Positions 1 to 5,612 of a DNA stretch of 5,612 bases are shown piece by piece. A program made the position numbers and the translations under genes. Numbering within the stretch: the stretch's first letter is position 1; each line of letters begins with the position of its first letter. Below the pieces are notes generated by a model, which saw only the letters and a program-made list of their open reading frames with translations, searched no databases and was not told the DNA's origin. The stretch is from Cyclobacteriaceae bacterium (GTDB lineage: Bacteria > Bacteroidota > Bacteroidia > Cytophagales > Cyclobacteriaceae). Location of the stretch: assembly GCA_030637245.1 (NCBI GenBank), contig DAOVVI010000145.1, positions 1 to 5,612 of the forward strand, read 5' to 3'.

Positions 1-315
1 CCACCAGCTGCATCGGCAGACCGGCCGTAAGATAACTCTCTAAAATCCATCTGTAGGTAGTGTACAGCAATCATATGACAGGGATGCTGCTGCTACTGCC
101 ACTTGGCTCTTCTTCTTAGGATGCTTTTAAATTGTATTTCTACATAATGAAATATACTCGTTTTCCGGGAGATTGAATTACTCAGGTTAGGATAACGGGA
201 AGCTTCAAAAAGTAACCCAAACAACCTTGGCAGCTGTTATTTTTAAATGATATATTTTTGGTAATCAATAATAAAAGTTGGATAATTGAGTTAAATTTTA
301 AATGAATCAATAATT
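1..315. other. Upstream region without a supportable gene
   Basis: No frame on either strand gives a convincing protein here. Bases 1-120 are about 51% GC by hand count, well above the following sequence, but stops interrupt all three forward frames within the first 45 bases. A short open stretch in frame 2 (44-130, 28 codons, no start codon) ends in a small hydrophobic run before TAA. On the minus strand a frame is open from an ATG at 74-72 to the window edge, but I do not recognise its product. Bases 241-315 are about 15% GC and look purely intergenic. The GC-rich part may be the degraded tail of an upstream gene, a broken mobile element or an unrecognised RNA. I could not match it to tmRNA, RNase P RNA, SRP RNA, tRNA or rRNA. 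Confidence 0.5.
241..314. repeat. Short direct repeats in AT-rich spacer
   Basis: TTTTAAATGA occurs at 241-250 and again at 296-305. AATCAATAAT occurs at 263-272 and again at 305-314. The two words appear in the same order in both places, 12 bases apart in the first copy and sharing one base in the second. This could be an old local duplication with an indel, or repeated protein-binding sites. In DNA of about 15% GC some chance similarity is expected, so the biological meaning is uncertain. Confidence 0.35.
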
Positions 316-340
316 ATACAATTTTTAGATTAAATTGTAT
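316..340. repeat. Inverted repeat 1 upstream of the exchanger gene
   Basis: ATACAATTT (316-324) and AAATTGTAT (332-340) are perfect reverse complements with 9-base arms around a 7-base spacer. The sequence after it is T-rich (341-354), so the RNA form would resemble a weak, AT-only terminator. As DNA it could be an operator dyad. Only one pair in each arm is G-C, so hairpin stability is low and the terminator reading is doubtful. Confidence 0.45.
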
Positions 341-357
341 TTTTATTTGATTTTAGT

Positions 358-402
358 CTCAAATATAAATAAAAATCATTTATATTTGAGAATATTTTTT
401 TT
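358..402. repeat. Inverted repeat 2 followed by a T run
   Basis: CTCAAATATAAA (358-369) and TTTATATTTGAG (379-390) are perfect 12-base reverse complements with a 9-base spacer (370-378). A run of eight Ts follows at 395-402. The layout fits a weak intrinsic terminator for transcription arriving from the left, or an operator. Each arm also contains a TAnnTTTG match (TATATTTG at 381-388 on +, and the same word at 367-360 on -), so promoter elements of opposite orientation are built into the dyad. It ends 26 bases before the exchanger start codon, so it may influence expression of that gene. Confidence 0.5.
381..388 (+). promoter_or_regulatory. Candidate -7 element for the exchanger gene
   Basis: TATATTTG matches the Bacteroidota -7 consensus TAnnTTTG. 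Transcription would start near 393-396, giving a leader of about 20-25 bases before the ATG at 417. There is no TTTG or TTG at the usual distance upstream, so the -33 half is missing. Because the motif is one arm of a perfect inverted repeat, its match may serve the dyad instead. A further TAnnTTTG match at 253-260 with TTG at 227-229 is an alternative start point farther upstream. Confidence 0.35.
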
Positions 403-416
403 AGCACTTGATATTA

Positions 417-1598
417 ATGGGTATTCTAATTCCTTTATTCTTAGTAATCATTTGCTGTATTATAATTTGGAGGGCCAGTGACGGATTTACGGCGGCATCG
501 GATTATATTGGCAGAAATCTTTCAGAGGGCGTGAGAGGAGCGACAATTAATGCAATTGGCAGTTCTCTTCCCGAACTTTTCACATCTTTTTTCTTTTTAT
601 TTTATCTGAAAGACTCAGATGGGTTTTCCGGAGGTATCGGAACAACTGCAGGTAGTGCTATTTTTAATGGCATGATCATACCGGCATTTGTTATTCTTGT
701 TGTAATACTGACCGGTATTGCAAAAAATATAACTGTATCACGAAAGGTATTGTTCCGAGATGGGTTTTCATTGATTTTAGCTGAATTTCTTTTCATTATT
801 ATTATAAGTGGGACGTCTCTTCATTGGTGGCATGGCATGTTTTTAATGATCATATATTTTATATACTTATTTTATATGTTTAAAACTATGAAAGCTCCGG
901 GATTCAAACATCATTTGCGTACCGTACCGGAGTTTAGAGTTCATGAATCCAGAAAAAGTGTATGGCATTATCTGATTACCCTTGACTTTGAACCTATATT
1001 TATAAAGAAGAGTAACATAACGAGTAAAACTGCATGGCCGTTATTAATATTTTCTACATTTTCTATCGCAGCCACCTGCCTGATACTTGTGCAGGCTTGC
1101 GAATGGATCGGAAGCGCAGAATATACTATACCCTACATAGGAACGTTTGAAGGACTTGATATTCCTATCATGTTTGTGGCGGTAATTTTAGCGTCTGCCG
1201 CATCAAGCGTTCCCGATACAATTATTTCTATGAATGACGCTAAGAAAGGCAATTACGATGACGCAATTTCCAATGCGTTGGGGAGCAATATTTTTGATAT
1301 TTGTTTTGCCCTTGGTTTTCCTCTATTCCTTTATACAATAATTTATGGTCCGATTGTCATGCACCAGGATGTTATCGAACAAAGCTCGGAACTCAGAATG
1401 TTACTCCTGATTCTCACTGTTCTGGCCTTTGGAGTATATAACTTCCGTAAAGTTATTGATGGAGTTCAGGCATATATGCTACTGGGAATTTACAGCATAT
1501 TTACACTCTATGTTATCGGTAGAGGAGCCGGTCATCCTATAACAGATGAAATTGCTGAGGTTTTAAGAAACATGGTGTCTTATCTAAATCTTTTCTAA
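417..1598 (+). CDS. Na+/Ca2+ exchanger (CaCA) family membrane protein
   Basis: This is an inner-membrane antiporter of the Ca2+:cation antiporter superfamily, which typically exports Ca2+ in exchange for Na+ (or H+/K+). The 393-residue protein shows the two-fold alpha-repeat layout. Alpha-1 carries GSSLPEL (residues 48-54, acidic E53) and GSAIFN (79-84). Alpha-2 carries SSVPD (263-267, acidic D267) and GSNIFDI (289-295, D294). About ten hydrophobic segments are visible, and a basic hydrophilic loop at about 155-206 separates the halves. The ion-site pattern is asymmetric: E and N in the first repeat, D and D in the second. The same N/D asymmetry at the SN-type motif is known from the archaeal exchanger NCX_Mj, whereas an Asp at the PD position is typical of animal NCX/NCKX. 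I chose ATG 417 over the in-frame TTG at 408; TAG at 402-404 closes the frame upstream. No Shine-Dalgarno is seen, as is common in Bacteroidota. The transported cations cannot be fixed from sequence. The family call is firm. Confidence 0.9.
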   Translation: MGILIPLFLVIICCIIIWRASDGFTAASDYIGRNLSEGVRGATINAIGSSLPELFTSFFFLFYLKDSDGFSGGIGTTAGSAIFNGMIIPAFVILVVILTGIAKNITVSRKVLFRDGFSLILAEFLFIIIISGTSLHWWHGMFLMIIYFIYLFYMFKTMKAPGFKHHLRTVPEFRVHESRKSVWHYLITLDFEPIFIKKSNITSKTAWPLLIFSTFSIAATCLILVQACEWIGSAEYTIPYIGTFEGLDIPIMFVAVILASAASSVPDTIISMNDAKKGNYDDAISNALGSNIFDICFALGFPLFLYTIIYGPIVMHQDVIEQSSELRMLLLILTVLAFGVYNFRKVIDGVQAYMLLGIYSIFTLYVIGRGAGHPITDEIAEVLRNMVSYLNLF

Positions 1599-1673
1599 TT
1601 TCTATGAATTAGGCTATAAAAAGATTGTTTATTAAATAAAAGGCGCTAGTTGGTTTAAAAATCCAAACATTTT

Positions 1674-1704
1674 TCTGATTGATCCAAAGGAAGGTTTATC
1701 TTTG
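1674..1704 (+). promoter_or_regulatory. Candidate hppA promoter P1
   Basis: TATCTTTG at 1697-1704 matches the Bacteroidota -7 element TAnnTTTG. TCTG at 1674-1677, one mismatch from the -33 element TTTG, lies 19 bases upstream, which is a normal spacing. Transcription would begin near 1709-1712 and leave a leader of roughly 115 bases before the preferred hppA start. It sits in the gap after the exchanger stop codon, so hppA probably does not depend on read-through. Confidence 0.45.
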
Positions 1705-1710
1705 CTTGAA

Positions 1711-1742
1711 TTGGATGAAAAAACTTTTTAAATGTAATTTTG
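1711..1742 (+). promoter_or_regulatory. Candidate hppA promoter P2
   Basis: TAATTTTG at 1735-1742 is a second match to TAnnTTTG. A TTG at 1711-1713 lies 21 bases upstream as a possible -33 half. The start point would be near 1747-1750, with a leader of about 75 bases. The motif overlaps the in-frame TTG at 1740, which argues against translation beginning there if this promoter is used. P1 and P2 may both work, or only one. Confidence 0.4.
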
Positions 1743-1823
1743 AAAACCAAAGTTAGATTAATTCACCCAAGAGTAACAGTTCTTTATTTAAAGATTTTTT
1801 CACAAAAAAACTATCAAAATATT

Positions 1824-4211
1824 ATGGAAGGTATAATGTATTTTTTCCCGGCCATGGGAGTAATCGCACTTTTATTTGTTATATGGAGATCCTCCTGGGT
1901 TTCGAAGCAAGAGGTCGGAACGGATAAAATGGCCGGCATAGCAGATCATATTTCAAAAGGGGCTATGGCTTTTCTCAAAGCAGAGTATAAAGTGTTAATC
2001 ATATTTGTAATAGCGCTTGCGGTTATCCTTGCCTTTAAGGGTTCTGCGGAGGAAAACTCACATCCTCTGGTAGCATTATCTTTTGTGGTAGGAGCGTTTT
2101 GTTCAGCATTTGCAGGATTTTTAGGAATGAGGGTCGCCACAAAGGCAAATGTAAGAACTACAAATGCCGCAAGGACATCCCTAGGCAAAGCGCTTGAAGT
2201 TGCTTTTCACGGAGGATCAGTAATGGGATTGGGTGTCGTTGGCCTGGGTGTTCTTGGATTAAGTCTTTTATTCATTCTTTACACGTATCTGTTTGGAGTT
2301 GAATTTGATACTATTGGCAAAGTACTTAACATATTGGCCGGTTTCTCTTTAGGAGCTTCTTCAATTGCACTTTTTGCCCGTGTTGGAGGGGGTATATACA
2401 CTAAAGCTGCAGATGTTGGCGCTGATCTTGTTGGAAAAGTAGAAGCTGGAATTCCAGAAGATCACCCTCTTAATCCGGCAACTATTGCCGATAATGTAGG
2501 TGATAATGTTGGTGACGTTGCAGGTATGGGGGCCGACCTCTTTGAATCATTTGTTGGATCCATTGTCGGTACTATGGTCCTTGGAGCTGCATTTGTTGTT
2601 TTGCCGGAATTTTCTGATTCTTTCAATGGCTTGGCAGCAGTATTATTGCCACTGGCACTGGCTGCTTCTGGTATTATAGTATCTATCATCGGAACATTTT
2701 TTGTAAAAGTAAAAGAAGGTGGGAGTCCCCAAAAAGCATTGAATATGGGAGAATTTGGCTCTTCATTTTTAATGATTATCGTCTCACTGTTTTTGATTCG
2801 TTATATGCTTCCTGAGAGTTGGATTATTGGCGATCATACGTACACAGCAATGGGCGTATTTTGGGCAACTTTAGCAGGATTACTTGCAGGTTTGGGTATA
2901 GGTCAGATTACAGAGTACTACACAGGAACTGGCTCCCCACCTGTGCTGAACATCGCAAAGCAATCACTTACAGGAAGTGCAACAAATATCATGGCCGGAC
3001 TGGGGGTTGGAATGCTATCTACTGCTGTTCCTATTATTTTAATTGCCTCAGCAATATTGGTTTCTTACCATTTTGCCGGAATGTATGGTATCGCCATCGC
3101 GGCAGTAGGTATGCTTGCAAACACAGGTATTCTATTGGCAGTTGACGCTTATGGGCCGATTTCTGACAATGCCGGAGGAATCGCTGAAATGAGTGAACTT
3201 CCCAAAGAGGTAAGACAAAGAACTGACAAACTCGACGCTGTAGGCAATACGACTGCAGCTATAGGAAAAGGTTTTGCAATTGGTTCTGCAGCATTAACTG
3301 CACTGGCGTTGTTTGCAGCTTTCATGCAACAGGCAAATGTATCCACTATTGATATTTCGAAGCCAACAGTGATGGCAGGTTTGCTATTAGGGGCGATGCT
3401 GCCATTTGTTTTTTCCGCTTTAGCCATAGGTGCTGTAGGAAGAGCTGCGATGGCCATGATCAAAGAAGTAAGACGGCAATTCAATGAAATCCCCGCTCTG
3501 AAAAATGCCCTGGGAATCATGAAGAAATATGATTCAAATCTTGAAAATGCTACAGAAGAAGATATGAAGATTTTCCGTGAAGCGGATGGAAAAGCAGAAT
3601 ACGATAAATGCGTTGAGATCTCAACAAAAGCCTCTATCAAAGAGATGGTGCTTCCCGGAATTTTAGCTGTTTCTGCCCCGGTATTAGTAGGCTTCATTGG
3701 AGGAGCCGAAATGCTTGGTGGATTATTGGCTGGAGTGACTTCGGCTGGAGTTTTGATGGCAATTTTCCAATCAAATGCAGGTGGAGCCTGGGATAACGCT
3801 AAGAAAATGTTTGAAGAAGGTTTAGAAATTGATGGTGAAATGTATTATAAAGGATCTGAACCTCATAAAGCAGCTGTAGTTGGCGATACGGTAGGTGATC
3901 CATTTAAAGACACTTCAGGCCCATCATTAAATATCCTGTTGAAATTAATGGCTGTTGTTGCCTTGGTCATTGCTCCGTCAATTGCTTTGACGGTAGAAAC
4001 ACCTGAAGCAAATGCTAAATATGATATTGAAAAAGTGATCACTGTAGAAACTACTCATGAGATTATGGAAGCAGTAGAAACTTCATCAGTCTTAAGTATT
4101 GAAGCTATTGAACACGAGGTTAAAACTACTATCACCACTCCACAATCCGTTATTGGGAAAAGTGAGATAAGTGAAGTAAAATCCCAGGGACAAAACAAAT
4201 CCGGAGTTTAA
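1824..4211 (+). CDS. hppA: K+-dependent-type membrane pyrophosphatase (ion pump)
   Basis: Hydrolyses cytoplasmic pyrophosphate and uses the energy to pump H+ and/or Na+ out across the inner membrane. The 795-residue protein has the family's set of about 16 membrane helices and all substrate motifs: [11 protein letters not shown] (197-207), DNVGDNVGD (223-231), DAYGPISDN (441-449), DNAKK (657-661) and [11 protein letters not shown] (687-697), which supply the Asp and Lys ligands for Mg-PPi. In [10 protein letters not shown] (474-483) the position after GNTT is Ala (A478), the mark of the K+-dependent class; K+-independent pumps have Lys there. E241 in ADLFES sits where Na+-pumping members place their gate Glu, but K+-dependent H+ pumps also exist in Bacteroidota, so the pumped ion is open. 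ATG 1824 is preferred. ATG 1836 is possible. The in-frame TTG at 1740 would add 28 basic residues foreign to the family and overlaps a candidate promoter. After the last helix there is an unusual hydrophilic tail of about 73 residues (723-795). A terminator follows. Confidence 0.96.
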   Translation: MEGIMYFFPAMGVIALLFVIWRSSWVSKQEVGTDKMAGIADHISKGAMAFLKAEYKVLIIFVIALAVILAFKGSAEENSHPLVALSFVVGAFCSAFAGFLGMRVATKANVRTTNAARTSLGKALEVAFHGGSVMGLGVVGLGVLGLSLLFILYTYLFGVEFDTIGKVLNILAGFSLGASSIALFARVGGGIYTKAADVGADLVGKVEAGIPEDHPLNPATIADNVGDNVGDVAGMGADLFESFVGSIVGTMVLGAAFVVLPEFSDSFNGLAAVLLPLALAASGIIVSIIGTFFVKVKEGGSPQKALNMGEFGSSFLMIIVSLFLIRYMLPESWIIGDHTYTAMGVFWATLAGLLAGLGIGQITEYYTGTGSPPVLNIAKQSLTGSATNIMAGLGVGMLSTAVPIILIASAILVSYHFAGMYGIAIAAVGMLANTGILLAVDAYGPISDNAGGIAEMSELPKEVRQRTDKLDAVGNTTAAIGKGFAIGSAALTALALFAAFMQQANVSTIDISKPTVMAGLLLGAMLPFVFSALAIGAVGRAAMAMIKEVRRQFNEIPALKNALGIMKKYDSNLENATEEDMKIFREADGKAEYDKCVEISTKASIKEMVLPGILAVSAPVLVGFIGGAEMLGGLLAGVTSAGVLMAIFQSNAGGAWDNAKKMFEEGLEIDGEMYYKGSEPHKAAVVGDTVGDPFKDTSGPSLNILLKLMAVVALVIAPSIALTVETPEANAKYDIEKVITVETTHEIMEAVETSSVLSIEAIEHEVKTTITTPQSVIGKSEISEVKSQGQNKSGV

Positions 4212-4230
4212 AAAATAGTTCAATTGAATA

Positions 4231-4257
4231 AAAGGCGGGATAAAACCCGCTTTTTTT
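4231..4257 (+). terminator. Intrinsic terminator of hppA
   Basis: GCGGG (4235-4239) pairs with CCCGC (4246-4250) around the six-base loop ATAAAA. The stem extends outward by a G-T pair and A-T pairs (AAAG at 4231-4234 with the first Ts). Seven Ts follow at 4251-4257. It lies 20 bases after the hppA stop codon and separates hppA from the next gene. Confidence 0.9.
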
Positions 4258-4291
4258 ATTGTGCAAATGTAAGATTTCTTAAAGCTCCTGA

Positions 4292-4322
4292 TTGCCGAAT
4301 CCAATTCTTCGCTTTACTTTTG
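4292..4322 (+). promoter_or_regulatory. Promoter of the acyltransferase-trhO pair
   Basis: TACTTTTG at 4315-4322 matches the Bacteroidota -7 consensus TAnnTTTG. TTG at 4292-4294 lies 20 bases upstream as the -33 half. The start point would be near 4327-4330, about 15 bases before the ATG at 4344. Its place just after the hppA terminator supports a new transcription unit here. This is the best promoter candidate in the window. Confidence 0.6.
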
Positions 4323-4343
4323 CAATCTTCAATGAATTTATAA

Positions 4344-4979
4344 ATGAATAATCCTGTAATAATTCTTTGTGCTACAGATCTTGGCAAGGTCGTATTGGAA
4401 ATTTTCAAAAGTAACAATGTAGTTGTCTTTGGTTTTTTAGATGATGATAAAAAACTTCACGGAACAGAGATTGAAGATATCTCTGTATTGGGCAGTACAG
4501 ATAATGAGGAGTACCTGAAAATACTTGGGAAAGATTGTGATGTATTTGTGGCGTCAGATGATAACTCATGGAAAGCTACCATGATAAAATCACTTAGAAA
4601 GGATCAAAAATCCATGCCGGTAAACGCGATCCATAGCGATGCTCATATAGCCAAATCAGCTATTTTGCACCATGGCACCCTAATCAATCAGGGCGTAAAA
4701 ATCGGTGCAAATTCAGAAGTAGGTAATCACTGTATGCTTCATTCAGGATCCATAATTGATTATAAAGTAAGGATTGGTGATTTTGTTCAGATTGGCGCCG
4801 GGAGTATAATAAATTCGGGAGTTGTGATAGAAGATGGCGCTTTTGTCGGTAGTGGCGTCACCATAGTTAGCGGCGTAACAATTGGAGAGGGTGCCAGGAT
4901 TGGCGCCGGATCAGTAGTTATTGCTGATGTGGAAAAAAATGAAACCGTATTTGGCAATCCTGCCAAAGCGATTGAGTGA
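4344..4979 (+). CDS. NeuD/PglD-like sugar acyltransferase, hexapeptide repeat
   Basis: The 211-residue protein has the two-domain build of the NeuD/PglD family, which acetylates amino-sugar nucleotides for surface glycans. Residues 1-75 form a Rossmann-like domain: a beta strand, a turn ending LGKVV (13-17) and an acidic FLDDD strand end (31-35). The usual glycine-rich GxGGHG-type turn is altered to CATDLG. From about residue 97 there is a left-handed beta-helix of imperfect hexapeptides (for example VKIGAN, VRIGDF, VTIGEG), ending in the family's closing motif FGNPAK (203-208). Compared with Campylobacter PglD as I recall it, the catalytic His falls on Y140 (context IIDYKVRIGD) and the second active-site His on Q149, so the known catalytic residues are absent. 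Other His residues (H129, H133) lie nearby. The gene is not beside glycan biosynthesis genes here; trhO follows 36 bases later, probably on the same transcript. Family membership is secure. Substrate and catalytic competence are not. Confidence 0.85.
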   Translation: MNNPVIILCATDLGKVVLEIFKSNNVVVFGFLDDDKKLHGTEIEDISVLGSTDNEEYLKILGKDCDVFVASDDNSWKATMIKSLRKDQKSMPVNAIHSDAHIAKSAILHHGTLINQGVKIGANSEVGNHCMLHSGSIIDYKVRIGDFVQIGAGSIINSGVVIEDGAFVGSGVTIVSGVTIGEGARIGAGSVVIADVEKNETVFGNPAKAIE

Positions 4980-5015
4980 AGTTATAACCAAAACCCATGA
5001 ACTAAAAAAATATAA

Positions 5016-5612
5016 ATGAAGGACTACTTAATCTTACTTTACTATTGCTATTCTAAAATTGATGACCCGGAATCATTCAGGATCAAACATCATTTGTATT
5101 GCATTGAAAATAATCTAAGAGGAAGAATTATTATAGCCAAAGAAGGGATTAACGGCACTGTTTCCGGTTTGAAGCCAGATTGTGAAAAATACATGGAATA
5201 CCTTCATAATGATTCAAGATTTTCGCATACTGAATTTAAAGTTGAACCTTTCGTATCTCATGCTTTTAAAAAACTTAATGTTCGTGTAAAAGATGAAATT
5301 GTGCATTCCGGATTAAAACATATAGATCCTACAAAAAAAACTGGCAAATACATCGAACCTCAAGAATTTAAAAAAATTAAAAATGAGAATGACGTAGTCA
5401 TTGTAGATGTTCGTTCGAACTACGAGCACAACATCGGAAAATTCAAAAATGCTATTTCTTTTGATATTGAAAACTTTAGAGATTTTCCTGATAAGGTTGA
5501 AGAACTTGAAAAATATAAAGATAAAAGAGTTATTACCTATTGTACGGGCGGAGTTAAGTGCGAAAAGGCCAGTGCATACCTGATGGAGAAAGGATTTAAA
5601 AATGTGTTTCAA
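5016..5612 (+). CDS. trhO: tRNA uridine(34) hydroxylase, rhodanese family (3' truncated)
   Basis: TrhO (formerly YceA, UPF0176) uses O2 to make 5-hydroxyuridine at the wobble position of tRNAs in the cytoplasm, the first step toward the mo5U/cmo5U type of modification. The 199 codons seen run without a stop to the window edge; full-length members have roughly 320-350 residues, so about the last 40% is missing. Residues 1-95 are the conserved N-terminal domain, with AKEGINGTVSG (41-51) as its hallmark. Residues about 113-199 are the rhodanese domain, with VDVRSNYEH (130-138) and the active-site loop CTGGVKCEKAS (176-186), in which C176 is the expected catalytic Cys. ATG 5016 is the first usable start: an earlier ATG at 4997 meets a stop two codons later. 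No Shine-Dalgarno or separate promoter is seen in the 36-base gap, so co-transcription with the acyltransferase gene is likely. Confidence 0.93.
   Translation, partial: MKDYLILLYYCYSKIDDPESFRIKHHLYCIENNLRGRIIIAKEGINGTVSGLKPDCEKYMEYLHNDSRFSHTEFKVEPFVSHAFKKLNVRVKDEIVHSGLKHIDPTKKTGKYIEPQEFKKIKNENDVVIVDVRSNYEHNIGKFKNAISFDIENFRDFPDKVEELEKYKDKRVITYCTGGVKCEKASAYLMEKGFKNVFQ

Noticed and set aside
1..74. Minus-strand open frame from ATG at 74-72 running off the window
   Set aside because: Only 24 codons are visible, the product is not recognised, and no promoter is found at a sensible distance. It cannot be called as a gene.
75..119. A 14-codon hydrophobic + strand mini-ORF (ATG at 75, TAG at 117-119)
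   Set aside because: Very short, no promoter or partner gene, and no recognisable leader-peptide context.
1595..1612. Small hairpin CTAATT/AATTAG overlapping the exchanger stop codon
   Set aside because: The six-pair stem is almost all A-T and no T run follows it directly, so it is too weak to call as a terminator.
1740..1823. N-terminal extension of hppA from the TTG at 1740
   Set aside because: The extra 28 residues are basic and unlike family N-termini, and the TTG overlaps a candidate -7 element. ATG 1824 gives a normal first helix.
2819..3145. Second + strand frame inside hppA (108 codons)
   Set aside because: It is a shadow of the pyrophosphatase in another frame, Cys- and Tyr-rich with no domain.
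3149..3697. Long minus-strand open frame of 182 codons opposite hppA
   Set aside because: It lies wholly antisense to strongly conserved pyrophosphatase motifs, and its length follows from the codon use of hppA.
5313..5612. Minus-strand open frame at the window end
   Set aside because: It is antisense to trhO, whose rhodanese motifs are clear on the + strand. The Phe/Asn-rich translation reflects AAA and GAA codons on the other strand.
1..5612. CRISPR arrays, tRNA or rRNA genes, insertion-sequence ends, defence or toxin-antitoxin genes
   Set aside because: Looked for and not seen. Apart from bases 1-416, the window is packed with ordinary chromosomal genes.

Overview
The window looks like an ordinary chromosomal segment from a low-GC member of the Bacteroidota. 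The evidence is an AT-rich composition, start codons preceded by A/T-rich sequence instead of Shine-Dalgarno motifs, and repeated matches to the Bacteroidota -7 promoter element TAnnTTTG in the intergenic gaps. All four genes that can be called lie on the + strand.

Bases 1-416 hold no gene I can support. The first 120 bases are about 51% GC by hand count and every frame is broken, so they may be the eroded or unrecognised end of an upstream gene or element. Bases 241-420 fall to about 15% GC and carry direct repeats and two perfect inverted repeats, the second followed by a T run. Next come a Na+/Ca2+ exchanger-family (CaCA) membrane protein (417-1598), a gap of about 225 bases with two candidate promoters, and a full-length K+-dependent-type membrane pyrophosphatase, hppA (1824-4211). 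The pyrophosphatase has every catalytic motif plus an unusual hydrophilic C-terminal tail. A clear intrinsic terminator (4231-4257) closes hppA. A new promoter then drives a NeuD/PglD-like hexapeptide-repeat sugar acyltransferase (4344-4979), followed after 36 bases by trhO (5016 to the window end, truncated), which encodes the rhodanese-type tRNA uridine hydroxylase.

The first two genes share an ion-transport theme: PPi-driven ion pumping could supply the gradient used by the exchanger. This is inferred from adjacency only, and each gene appears to have its own promoter. The acyltransferase and trhO probably share a transcript, with no obvious biochemical link. I see no clearly new multi-gene system. 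The items most worth checking are the acyltransferase that lacks the His residues used by PglD, the pyrophosphatase tail, and the paired dyads upstream of the exchanger.
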